A stretch of DNA of 64,000 nucleotides from Collinsella aerofaciens. Its GTDB lineage: Bacteria; Actinomycetota; Coriobacteriia; Coriobacteriales; Coriobacteriaceae. Position numbers and translations under genes: made by a program. A model generated the notes under the pieces. The model had not been told where the DNA came from. It saw nothing but the letters and a program-made list of their open reading frames with translations, and searched no databases. The stretch covers positions 62,001 through 126,000 of the forward strand of contig NZ_JAQLDQ010000001.1 in NCBI RefSeq assembly GCF_028209395.1, in the 5' to 3' direction. This document shows, one piece after another, positions 15,532 through 24,445 of the stretch; position 1 is the stretch's first letter, and each line of letters opens with the position of its first letter.

Positions 15532-17556
15532 ATGCGTCAATTTAAGACCGAGAGCAAAAAACTGCTCGACCTCATGATCAACTCCATCTACACCAATAAG
15601 GAAATCTTCCTGCGCGAGCTTATCTCTAACGCGAGCGACGCCGTCGACAAGCTCAACTTTAAGAGCCTGCAGGATCCGAGCGTCAAGATCGACCAGGGCG
15701 ACCTGGCTATTCGCGTTTCCTTTGATAAAGACGCCCGCACCATTACCATCTCGGATAACGGCATTGGCATGACCGCTGAGGAGCTCGAGCGCAATCTGGG
15801 CACCATCGCCCATTCCGGCTCCGAGGAGTTTAAGACCGAGAACGCCGAGCAGCAGGGCTCCGATGTCGACATCATCGGTCAGTTTGGCGTGGGCTTCTAC
15901 TCGGCTTTTATGGTCGCCAGCCATGTGAAGGTCGTCAGCCGCGCCTACGGCGAGGATGTCGCCCATGTGTGGGAATCCGACGGTCTTGAGGGCTACACCA
16001 TCGAGGACGGCGAGCGCGCCGAGCACGGTACCGATGTCATCCTGACGCTGCGCGAGAACGAGAAGCTCGATGCCGACGGCGAGGCCGAGACCTACGATCG
16101 CTTCCTGACCGAGTGGGGTCTCAAGAGCCTGATTCAGCAGTACAGTAACTATGTGCGTTACCCGATCCAGATGATGGTGTCCAAGAGCCGCCAGAAACCC
16201 AAGCCCGAGGACGCCGGCGACGATTACAAGCCCGAGTACGAGGACTACCAGGAGCTCGAGACCGTCAATTCCATGACACCGATCTGGAAGAAGCACAGCT
16301 CCGATGTCGAGCAGAAGGACTACGACGAGTTCTACAAGTCCACGTTCCACGACTTTGACGATCCTGCGCGCACCATCAGCTTCCACGCCGAGGGCACGCT
16401 CGAGTATGACGCCCTGCTGTTTGTGCCGGGACGCGCGCCGTTCGATCTGTACAGCAAGGACTACGAGAAGGGTCTGGCGCTCTACAGCTCCAACGTCCTG
16501 ATCATGGAGAAGTGCGACGACCTGCTGCCCGACTACTACAACTTTGTCCGCGGCGTCGTGGATTCCGCCGACGTGTCGCTCAACATCTCGCGCGAGACGC
16601 TGCAGCAGAACCGTCAGCTCAAGGCCATCGCCAAGCGTGTGGAAAAGAAGATTACCGCCGACCTTGAGGATATGCGTGACAACGACCGCGAGGCCTACGA
16701 GAAGTTCTTTGAGAACTTTGGCCGCGGTCTTAAGTACGGCATCTACTCGAGCTATGGCATGAAGGCCGATGAGCTCGCCGACCTGTTGCTGTTCTGGTCT
16801 GCCAAGGAACAGAAGATGATTACCCTGCCCGAGTATGCCAAGGGCATGCCTGAGGATCAGAAGGCCATCTACTACGCCGCCGGCGACTCGCGTGAGCGCT
16901 TGGCCAAGATGCCCGTGGTAAAGGGCGTGCTCGACCGCGGCTATGACGTGCTGCTGCTGACGCAGGATGTGGATGAGTTCACGTTCCAGGCTATGCGTGA
17001 GTACGTTGCCGCCGATATGCCCAAGATCTACGAGGACGATGCTGCCCGCGAGGCTGCCGAGAAGGCTGTGGCCGACGGTGCCGAGCCCGAGGTCGAGGAT
17101 CGTCATCTAGAGCTCAAGAACGTTGCGACCGGTGATCTTGACCTGGCGACCGAGGACGAGAAGAAGGAGGCCGAGGACGCCACCAAGGAGAACGAGGACC
17201 TCTTTAGCGCTATGAAGGAGGCGCTCGGTGACAAGGTCGAGAAAGTCGCCGTCTCCGCGCGCCTGACCGATGCCCCCGCTTGTATCACCACCGAGGGCCC
17301 ACTTTCGCTCGAGATGGAGAAGGTGCTCCAGAAGGGACCCGAGGGCGCGCCCGACGGCATGCCCAAGAGCCAACGCGTGCTCGAGCTCAACGCCAAGCAC
17401 CCGGTCTTTGACAAGCTTGTCGCTGCCCAGAAGGCAGGCGACGCCGACAAGATCAAGCAGTACTCTGGTCTGCTCTACGATCAGGCCCTGCTGGTCGAGG
17501 GCATCCTCCCCGAGGACCCCGTTGCCTTCGCGGCGGCTGTTTGCAACTTGATGTAG
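15532..17556 (+). CDS. htpG: Molecular chaperone HtpG (Hsp90)
   Basis: Cytosolic Hsp90 chaperone, 674 aa, close to the family's full length. N-terminal GHKL ATPase (NASDAVDKL, DNGIGM, GQFGVGFYSAF), middle domain (NISRETLQQN, FWSAKEQKM) and C-terminal dimerisation domain. An acidic, Lys/Glu-rich insertion (about residues 505-560) separates the middle and C-terminal parts. GAAAGGA Shine-Dalgarno. Single-gene unit, followed by a composite hairpin repeat that probably ends transcription. Confidence 0.97.
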   Translation: MRQFKTESKKLLDLMINSIYTNKEIFLRELISNASDAVDKLNFKSLQDPSVKIDQGDLAIRVSFDKDARTITISDNGIGMTAEELERNLGTIAHSGSEEFKTENAEQQGSDVDIIGQFGVGFYSAFMVASHVKVVSRAYGEDVAHVWESDGLEGYTIEDGERAEHGTDVILTLRENEKLDADGEAETYDRFLTEWGLKSLIQQYSNYVRYPIQMMVSKSRQKPKPEDAGDDYKPEYEDYQELETVNSMTPIWKKHSSDVEQKDYDEFYKSTFHDFDDPARTISFHAEGTLEYDALLFVPGRAPFDLYSKDYEKGLALYSSNVLIMEKCDDLLPDYYNFVRGVVDSADVSLNISRETLQQNRQLKAIAKRVEKKITADLEDMRDNDREAYEKFFENFGRGLKYGIYSSYGMKADELADLLLFWSAKEQKMITLPEYAKGMPEDQKAIYYAAGDSRERLAKMPVVKGVLDRGYDVLLLTQDVDEFTFQAMREYVAADMPKIYEDDAAREAAEKAVADGAEPEVEDRHLELKNVATGDLDLATEDEKKEAEDATKENEDLFSAMKEALGDKVEKVAVSARLTDAPACITTEGPLSLEMEKVLQKGPEGAPDGMPKSQRVLELNAKHPVFDKLVAAQKAGDADKIKQYSGLLYDQALLVEGILPEDPVAFAAAVCNLM

Positions 17557-17563
17557 TTAGGTA

Positions 17564-17790
17564 GTTACGCGGTTTTACCAAACCGCGTAACGGCTCGACG
17601 CTGCCCTCAGTTCCGCCGTTCTAACGAACGGCGGACCAGTCGACGCTGCGCGGGCGCCAGAGCGACAACTTGTCATTCAAAGAGGACGGCATGACCAGAA
17701 GGTCTATGCCGTCCTCTTTTCATGCCAATTTGTTCGCTCTGGCGCCCGCTCGCTGGCATTGCTAAAACATCGATGTTACCGTGGTCCAAA
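17564..17790 (+). repeat. Composite hairpin repeat, copy 1 (with terminator)
   Basis: A 12-pair palindrome (GTTACGCGGTTT/AAACCGCGTAAC, 17564-17591) is followed by GCTCGACGCTGC. Then comes a long hairpin: outer arms 17652-17668 and 17730-17747 with one bulge, and an inner stem of 14 pairs (17679-17692 with 17706-17719) capped by GACC-AGAA-GGTC with a bulged base. The inner stem ends in TTTT and probably terminates htpG transcription. The same design recurs at 23013-23190 and more loosely at 62235-62370. Confidence 0.8.
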
Positions 17791-17793
17791 CTA

Positions 17794-17845
17794 GTCGTTG
17801 GGGGCGTTCTTGTTTGACCAGTCGTTTAAGAACGTCCCCGATGAC
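17794..17845 (+). repeat. Imperfect hairpin of the GACGTTC family
   Basis: GTCGTTGGGGGCGTTCTT pairs, with wobbles, with AAGAACGTCCCCGATGAC. No T tract follows. Confidence 0.55.
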
Positions 17846-18033
17846 TATTTGAATTGCTAATTTGTGCGGGTTGTGGTTTTGTGACCTGCTGAAATTAAAG
17901 ATACTGTACAACTGTACGTTAATTCGTCTTCGTAGTATATTGCTACCCGCAAAACTCAATACCATTGTGCTCTGAGACGCTAAAGCGCTTACGTACAATG
18001 GTTATCGATAGTACGATTCGATTCAACGACAGG

Positions 18034-20823
18034 ATGGATGGTCCAAGCGTGAGTCTCGGCAGCAAACTATCCAATGCAAAGGTGTTCTTTGCGATATTTA
18101 AGCGCGACATTAAGCGACTGCTTGTGAACCCCGTCGCCCTGGTGGTTACCCTAGGCGTGTGCGTTATTCCCTCGCTGTATGCCTGGTATAACATCGTGGC
18201 AAACTGGGATCCGTATGGAAACACCCAAGGCATCAAGATTGCTATCGCCAACAACGATCGAGGCACCCAAAACGACTTGGTGGGTGAGCTCAACGCTGGC
18301 GACAAAGTGGTCGACCAGCTCAAGGAGAATCATCAGTTGGGCTGGACGTTCGTCGACTCGACGGCCGATGCCAAGGAGGGCGTCGAGAGCGGCGAGTACT
18401 ATGCCGCTATCGTGATTCCCAAGAACTTCTCGGATAACCTGGTTTCGATGCTCGACGGCAACTACCATCAGCCCAAGCTCACGTACTACGTCAATGAGAA
18501 GAAGAGCGCCATTGCGCCCAAGGTTACCGATACCGGTGCAAACACCATCGAGGAGCAGATCAACTCGGAATTTGTCTCTACGGTAGGCAAGACTGTTGCC
18601 GGTATCGCCAAGGATGCTGGTGTCGATTTAAAGGACAAGGCAACCCAGACTCAGGACTCGCTGGCAAGTTCGGTGTCCGAGGCGTCCGACACCTTGGGCG
18701 AGGTGCGCGATTCGATTGGCGATATGAATGCCGCCATCGATAAGACGAGTGGCGCTATCGCCTCGGCTGATGCGGCACTTGCCGGCTTGCAAGGCCAGGC
18801 ACCGTCGCTGACGCAGGCGATCTCCCAGGGCAACGACCTGCTGAGCGAAGCTCGCACCACGGCGGGCAACTCCATCACCTCGCTCTCCAAGGCGCTCTCG
18901 GAAGGTAGCCTTGCACTCACCAAGACGTCAGCCTCCGCGAACGCTGCGATTGGCAAGCTAACGGGTACGGTCACATCTACGACCACCCGCATCGACAACT
19001 CGCTCGAGTCTTTCCAGGCGACGATCGATCACAATAAGGCCGTTATCGGGCACTTGGAGATTCTCGTTAATGACACGTCGACAGGTTCCGAGGAAATTGA
19101 CGCGCGCATTGTATCGACCATCGATTCGCTTCGCGAGCAAAACCAGAAGCTGCAGAGCATCAAGGATGGCCTTTCTGCACAGTCGAGCGCCATGGCAAAC
19201 GACGCTACGGCAATCTCGAACGCGAGCAACGCACTCAACGCGGCAATTCAGACCGGTACGGCTAGCCTCGGTCAGGCTCAGACCGATCTGGGTCAGAACG
19301 CACTTCCGAAGGCTTCGAGCGCGCTTGACTCCTTTGCCGCCGTTTCGGGCGATTTGACCGGCATTGTGTCGGGTATGACCCCCACGATAGCGAGCGCGCG
19401 CGGCACGCTGGCGCAGCTCGACGCCACGCTCAAGCAGGCAAAGACCACGCTGTCCCAAACCGACGCCTCCCTTGCCAAGGTTCAGGACAAGCTCGCGACC
19501 GCCGCCAATGACATTGCGGCGCTGCAGACCTCTGAGTCTATGGGCGAGTTAGCCGACCTCATGGACGTCGACGTCAATGACGTGGCAGATTTCATGGCAT
19601 CTCCGGTTGAGCTGACGTCCAAGTCAATCTATCCGGTCAAGAGCTTTGGCTCGGGCATCGCGCCCTTCTACACCAATCTGGCGCTGTGGGTAGGCGGCTA
19701 TGTGCTCATCGCTATCTATAAACTCGAGGTCGACCGCGAGGGCATCGGTAGCTTTACGGCGCGTCAGGGCTACTTTGGCCGCTGGCTGCTGCTGGTGATC
19801 CTGGGCGCGTTCCAGGCCATTATCGTTACGGTGGGCGACCTGGTCATTGGCGTTCAGTGCGTCAATCCGCTGCTCTTTGTACTGGGCGGCATCGCTATTT
19901 CGTTCACCTACGTCAACATCATCTATGCGCTGTCCACCACGTTTAAGCATATCGGTAAAGCCATTGGCGTCATCCTCGTCATTGTGCAGATCCCCGGCTC
20001 GTCGGGCATGTATCCCATCGAGATGATGCCCGGCTTCTTCCAATGGCTGCATCCGCTGCTGCCCTTCACCTATGGCATCAACCTGCTGCGCGAGACCGTC
20101 GGTGGCATGTATTCGTTCAACTACCTGTTCAACCTGTGCATCCTGGGCGTGTTCCTTGCCATCGCACTCTTTATTGGCTTGCAGCTGCGTCCGCTGCTGC
20201 TCAACCTCAACCTGCTCTTTGACAAGCAGCTTTCCACGACGGGCCTCATGATCTGCGAGTCCAACGACCTGCCGCGCCAGCGCTATTCGCTGCGCACGGC
20301 CATGCGCGTCATGCTCGATTCGGATTCGTACCGTCGCGAGCTGCTCGATCATGCCGTGGCGTTTGAGCATCGCTACCCGTACTACATCAAGGGCGGTTTT
20401 GCCGCCGTGGTAGGCGTGCAGGTTCTGCTCTTTGTGCTTTCGACGGTGCTCGATATCGACAATAACGGCAAGATCATCCTGCTCGTTATCTGGATCATTT
20501 CGGTTATCGCCATCTGCGGCTGGCTCATCAACATCGAATACATCCGTGCGAGCCTCAATACCCAGATGCGTATCTCGGCGCTTTCGGACGAGGACCTTCG
20601 CCGCGAGATGCGCGAGCACACGGCTGCCATCCCTGCCGCCCGTCGCATGTTTGGTCTCAACGCCAGCGAGCGTGGCGCCAAGGGAGGCGAACAGCCTACG
20701 AGCCGTCTGTCGCATATCGGTGCGCATCGTAAGGCTCAAGATGCCGACGGCGCTGACAACGTAAACGGAAACGACGGGGACACCACCTCGCTTGGCAAGC
20801 ACTCTAAAGGAGGTGAGGCATAA
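18034..20823 (+). CDS. YhgE/Pip-family membrane protein 1
   Basis: Large integral membrane protein (929 aa from ATG 18034; other in-frame starts at 17998 and 18049 are possible). An N-terminal membrane helix is followed by SLYAWYNIVANWDPYGNT, the family hallmark, then a long extracytoplasmic coiled-coil region rich in Ala/Ser/Thr (about residues 190-510), and an ABC-2-like C-terminal bundle of six or more helices. Relatives are described as phage infection proteins (Pip) and YueB-like phage receptors. A charged C-terminal tail follows the last helices. Translationally coupled to the second copy, whose ATG abuts its stop. Confidence 0.9.
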   Translation: MDGPSVSLGSKLSNAKVFFAIFKRDIKRLLVNPVALVVTLGVCVIPSLYAWYNIVANWDPYGNTQGIKIAIANNDRGTQNDLVGELNAGDKVVDQLKENHQLGWTFVDSTADAKEGVESGEYYAAIVIPKNFSDNLVSMLDGNYHQPKLTYYVNEKKSAIAPKVTDTGANTIEEQINSEFVSTVGKTVAGIAKDAGVDLKDKATQTQDSLASSVSEASDTLGEVRDSIGDMNAAIDKTSGAIASADAALAGLQGQAPSLTQAISQGNDLLSEARTTAGNSITSLSKALSEGSLALTKTSASANAAIGKLTGTVTSTTTRIDNSLESFQATIDHNKAVIGHLEILVNDTSTGSEEIDARIVSTIDSLREQNQKLQSIKDGLSAQSSAMANDATAISNASNALNAAIQTGTASLGQAQTDLGQNALPKASSALDSFAAVSGDLTGIVSGMTPTIASARGTLAQLDATLKQAKTTLSQTDASLAKVQDKLATAANDIAALQTSESMGELADLMDVDVNDVADFMASPVELTSKSIYPVKSFGSGIAPFYTNLALWVGGYVLIAIYKLEVDREGIGSFTARQGYFGRWLLLVILGAFQAIIVTVGDLVIGVQCVNPLLFVLGGIAISFTYVNIIYALSTTFKHIGKAIGVILVIVQIPGSSGMYPIEMMPGFFQWLHPLLPFTYGINLLRETVGGMYSFNYLFNLCILGVFLAIALFIGLQLRPLLLNLNLLFDKQLSTTGLMICESNDLPRQRYSLRTAMRVMLDSDSYRRELLDHAVAFEHRYPYYIKGGFAAVVGVQVLLFVLSTVLDIDNNGKIILLVIWIISVIAICGWLINIEYIRASLNTQMRISALSDEDLRREMREHTAAIPAARRMFGLNASERGAKGGEQPTSRLSHIGAHRKAQDADGADNVNGNDGDTTSLGKHSKGGEA

Positions 20824-23013
20824 ATGAAAAACATCCTGCACCTGTTTAAGCGCGATGTCCAAAACGTGTCTCGCTCCGTGATCGGCATGGTCGTCGTGAT
20901 GGGCCTGATCATCGTGCCATGTCTCTATGCATGGTTTAACATCGCCGGAAGCTGGGATCCGTACGGCAACACCGGCAACCTTAAGATCGCCGTGGTCAAC
21001 ACTGATGAGGGTTACGAGAGCGATCTGATTCCCGTCGAGGTCAACGTGGGCGAAAACGTAACCGCCACCCTGCGCGGCAACGAGAACTTCGACTGGGTTG
21101 TGCTCAACGATCGCGATAAGGCCATCGATGGCGTCAAGTCGGGCGCGTACTACGCTGCCGTCGTTATCCCTAAAACGTTTAGCGCCGACATGATGACGCT
21201 TTTCTCGACCGAGGTGAAGCACGCCGATATCGAGTTCTACGAGAACCAGAAGGCTAACGCCATCGCACAGATCGTGACTGAAAAGGGCTCGAGCGCCGTC
21301 CAGAGTCAGGTCAACGAGACCTTTACCAAGACCATCACGACCATCGGCCTTAAGACCGTGTCCAGCCTGCTCGACTATATGAGTACCGACCAGGTGAGCA
21401 ACTTTATCGCCAATCTGTCCTCGACGCTGGGCGATTCGGTCGAGGACCTGCAGGACGTTCAGGCGAGTGCGACGTCGCTCGCGGGCATTTTGAGCTCCAC
21501 GTCCGATTCACTGACATCGGCGGGCGGCATGCTCAAGCAGACGGGCACCGTTGATGAGTCGACGAAGCAGCTGATGGAGCACGCCAAGAGCGGCATCAAT
21601 GATTCCAAGGAAGCGCTCAAGGCCGCCAACGATGCCGTTGACGCGGCGATTGACGGAAGCGCGGGCTCGTTCGACAACGTGTCCGCCGAGCTTGCGAAGG
21701 CATTCGATGCCGCGAATCAGCATGTTTACCTTACGGTGTCTCAGCTCAACGAAGCCGCAGCGGCGCTCAATACGCGTGCTGACGATATCGATGCGATGGC
21801 CGATCAGCTCCGCAACCTTGCCGACCAGGTGAGTGATGACAAGCTCAAAGACGGTCTCGAGTCCGCTGCGACGTCGCTGGGCAGAATTGCCGTGGAGTAC
21901 CGCAACAATGCGAAGGACCTGACGGCGACCGCAAAGTCCCTTTCGGACGGCATGGCGGAGGTCAACAACTCGCGTGCCGAGGTCGACCAGGCCATCGCCG
22001 ATGCCAAGGCGGGTATCTCGGGAGCCAAGTCCGACTACGATTCCACGTTCTCGATTAAGGCCAAGGAGCTCAAGAAGACCATTTCGGGCGTTCTGGATTC
22101 CCTGAACGGTATCTCGGGTGACTTGGATAGCGCTGTGAGCGGTCTGACCGACGCATCCGGTTCGCTGGCAAAGGGTCTCTCCAAGGCCGCAAAGCTGGTC
22201 AACAAGGCTTCCGATCAGCTGGGCGAGGCGTCGGACAAGATCAGCGCGTTCAAGGACGAGCTCGACGGCGCCCTGATGTCGGGTGACCTGGCGACGATCA
22301 AGACGATGATCGGCAACGACCCCGAGGGCCTGGCCGTGTCGCTTTCCGGCCCCGTTGCGCTCGACCGCAAGCCGGTCTATCCGATCCGCAACTACGGTTC
22401 GGCCATGGCGCCGTTCTATACGATTCTGTCGCTCTGGGTCGGCTCGATCGTACTGGCGGCCATGATGAAGGTCTCGGTCGACGACGAGCTCATCAACGAG
22501 CTCATCCCCGTACGCCTGCACGAGATCTATCTGGGCCGTTACCTGTTCTTTGGCGGTTTGGCCCTGCTGCAGGCAACGCTCGTGTGCGCGGGCGACATTC
22601 TGTTCTTTGGCATTCAGTGCGACAACCCGCTGCAGTTTGTGCTGGCGGGCTGGGTCGCGAGTCTCGTGTTCTCCAATATCGTCTACACGCTTACGGTTTC
22701 GTTTGGCGATATCGGCAAGGCGCTCGCTGTCGTGCTGTTGGTCATGCAGGTCGGCGGTTCGGGCGGCACGTTCCCCATCGAGATGACCGGCCCCGTGTTC
22801 CAGGCGATCTATCCGTTCCTGCCGTTTACTCACGGCATCAACGCCATGCATGCCGCCATGGCTGGCGCCTACCATATGGAGTACTGGATTGAGCTAGGCA
22901 TTCTAGCGAGCTATCTGATTCCATCGCTGGCACTGGGCGTCGTCTTCCGCCGCCCGGTCATCAAAGCCAACGACTGGATCATCGAAAAGCTGGAATCAAC
23001 AAAGCTAATTTAG
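20824..23013 (+). CDS. YhgE/Pip-family membrane protein 2
   Basis: Second, shorter (729 aa) member with the same plan: N-terminal helix, SLYAW-like CLYAWFNIAGSWDPYGNT, a long coiled-coil stalk (about residues 180-480), and a C-terminal ABC-2-like membrane bundle. It starts directly after the stop of copy 1 behind an unusually strong AAGGAGGTGA, so equal or higher expression and complex formation with copy 1 are likely. The stop codon overlaps the first base of a palindromic repeat. Exported partner unknown. Confidence 0.92.
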   Translation: MKNILHLFKRDVQNVSRSVIGMVVVMGLIIVPCLYAWFNIAGSWDPYGNTGNLKIAVVNTDEGYESDLIPVEVNVGENVTATLRGNENFDWVVLNDRDKAIDGVKSGAYYAAVVIPKTFSADMMTLFSTEVKHADIEFYENQKANAIAQIVTEKGSSAVQSQVNETFTKTITTIGLKTVSSLLDYMSTDQVSNFIANLSSTLGDSVEDLQDVQASATSLAGILSSTSDSLTSAGGMLKQTGTVDESTKQLMEHAKSGINDSKEALKAANDAVDAAIDGSAGSFDNVSAELAKAFDAANQHVYLTVSQLNEAAAALNTRADDIDAMADQLRNLADQVSDDKLKDGLESAATSLGRIAVEYRNNAKDLTATAKSLSDGMAEVNNSRAEVDQAIADAKAGISGAKSDYDSTFSIKAKELKKTISGVLDSLNGISGDLDSAVSGLTDASGSLAKGLSKAAKLVNKASDQLGEASDKISAFKDELDGALMSGDLATIKTMIGNDPEGLAVSLSGPVALDRKPVYPIRNYGSAMAPFYTILSLWVGSIVLAAMMKVSVDDELINELIPVRLHEIYLGRYLFFGGLALLQATLVCAGDILFFGIQCDNPLQFVLAGWVASLVFSNIVYTLTVSFGDIGKALAVVLLVMQVGGSGGTFPIEMTGPVFQAIYPFLPFTHGINAMHAAMAGAYHMEYWIELGILASYLIPSLALGVVFRRPVIKANDWIIEKLESTKLI

Positions 23014-23190
23014 TTACGCGGTTTTACCAAACCGCGTAACGGCTCGACGCTGCAAACGTCCCTAAGCGGCAATCTGACGTTCAATTTCAAGGGCGCGACC
23101 AGAAGGTCAGCGCCCTTTCATTTCACGTCACCTTGCTCGCTTAGGGGCGTTTTCGCTGACGTTGCCGGAACATCGAGGTTTTCTGTACCG
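23013..23190 (+). repeat. Composite hairpin repeat, copy 2
   Basis: Identical 28-base palindrome (23013-23040) and GCTCGACGCTGC, then the long hairpin: outer arms 23055-23072 and 23133-23151, inner stem 23089-23096 with 23110-23117, apex GACC-AGAA-GGTC with one bulged base on the 3' side as in copy 1. One outer pair is A-T in copy 1 and G-C here, with the neighbouring bulged T retained. Confidence 0.8.
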
Positions 23191-23237
23191 ACGCTTTAGC
23201 GTAGTGAATTGCGTGGGTTGCTTGGTTGTTGCTACAG

Positions 23238-23277
23238 TAGCGGGGCGTACCGGGGGTCCGGTGCGCCCCGTTTTATT
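23238..23277 (+). terminator. GC-rich hairpin with T tail before the EamA gene
   Basis: GGGGCGTACCGG pairs with TCCGGTGCGCCCC (with wobbles), followed by TTTTATTT. It may back up termination of the YhgE operon or act as a leader attenuator of the next gene. Confidence 0.6.
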
Positions 23278-23345
23278 TGACCATGAGGCGGCACGCGGCC
23301 ATGCACGTGCGGACACCACGCCCAGACTGAGCGCGAGGATGCCCT

Positions 23346-24329
23346 ATGGCTCAGAATGCCGTTGATGAAATCGAAAACATGCCCGATAGCCCTGTAGCGC
23401 GCGAAGACCTGGGTGCCGGCGGCACCTCCCGCGGCGCCGGCGCGCGTTCTCCGTTCTTCTGGAAGGTCTTGCTGCTTTCGGTGGCGGTCATCTGGGGCTA
23501 TTCCTTTACCACCATGAAAGATGCGCTCGATACCATTCCGGTGTTCGAGCTGGTCTACGTTCGCTTTCTCCCGGCATCACTGGTTATGTTTGCTATTTTC
23601 CATAAGCGCATCATCGCCCATTTCAATGCCCGCAACCTGATCGTCGGGCTGGGCATGGGTGCGCTCATGTGGGGAGCATACGGACTGCAAACGATTGGCC
23701 TGGCGCAGACCACGGCAGGCAAGAGTGCATTTTTGACGGGCACGTACTGTATCCTTGTGCCGTTTGCCAGCTATGTCCTGAGCGGCGAAAGGCTCACCCG
23801 CTATAACCTGGGTGCGGCACTGCTGTGCCTGGCGGGCATTGGCCTGGTGGCACTCGATAGCGTCGAGTTCAATGCTGGAGATGTCATCACGCTGGGCGGC
23901 GCGGTCTTCTTTGCTATCCAGATGGCAGTGACCGCCAAGTATGGCCGCAAGATGGACATCAACGTCATCACGTTTTGGATGTTTGTGGGCAATGGCGTTT
24001 TGAGCTTAATCACGTCGCTGCTATTCGAGACTCAGGCGCCTCTGTCCGTGTGGACGCCGAGCTTTGTCGGCGTGGCGGCCTTTCTCTCGGTGGGCTGTAC
24101 GTGCGTGGCACTGCTCGTCCAAAACGTTGGATTGGCGCACGTCCCGGCCTCGACGGGCTCGCTGCTCCTTTCGATGGAGTCCCCCTCGGGCGTGCTGTTC
24201 TCGGTGCTGCTGATGGGGGAGGCGCTCACCTCGCGCCTGCTTGCCGGCTTTGCGCTCATCTTTTTGTCGATTATCTTGAGCGAGACGCATTTCGATTTCT
24301 TGCGCCGAAAATCTCGCCCGCAATTGTAA
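23346..24329 (+). CDS. EamA/DMT-superfamily transporter
   Basis: 327 aa with ten predicted membrane helices in two EamA repeats, beginning after a hydrophilic N-terminus of about 38 residues. AVIWGYSFTTMK at the first helix and GxxLxxxGIGLVAL at the fifth are typical. Probably an exporter of small metabolites such as amino acids; the substrate is not predictable. GAGGA Shine-Dalgarno. Single gene with its own terminator. Confidence 0.88.
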   Translation: MAQNAVDEIENMPDSPVAREDLGAGGTSRGAGARSPFFWKVLLLSVAVIWGYSFTTMKDALDTIPVFELVYVRFLPASLVMFAIFHKRIIAHFNARNLIVGLGMGALMWGAYGLQTIGLAQTTAGKSAFLTGTYCILVPFASYVLSGERLTRYNLGAALLCLAGIGLVALDSVEFNAGDVITLGGAVFFAIQMAVTAKYGRKMDINVITFWMFVGNGVLSLITSLLFETQAPLSVWTPSFVGVAAFLSVGCTCVALLVQNVGLAHVPASTGSLLLSMESPSGVLFSVLLMGEALTSRLLAGFALIFLSIILSETHFDFLRRKSRPQL

Positions 24330-24340
24330 ACAACTTGTTG

Positions 24341-24367
24341 CGCCGCCCTCCTGGGGCGGCGTTTTTT
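24341..24367 (+). terminator. Terminator of the EamA gene
   Basis: CGCCGCCC, TCCTG loop, GGGCGGCG, six Ts. Confidence 0.92.
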
Positions 24368-24445
24368 ATGCCTCGCCTTTAAAGTTGTACCTTGCACTTT
24401 ACGCTATCAAAGTGCTTACTGCAAAAACGTTACTGGAGGGCATTT

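Noticed and set aside
15448..17106. 552-codon minus-strand frame opposite htpG
   Set aside because: Shadow of the third-position bias of htpG; Leu/Val/Gly repeats without any domain.
19624..21222. 532-codon minus-strand frame opposite the YhgE pair
   Set aside because: Spans two real genes on the other strand, with shadow-like composition.
18034..23013. Prophage remnant because of the name phage infection protein
   Set aside because: YhgE/Pip proteins are host envelope proteins; no phage structural, integrase or lysis genes are present.
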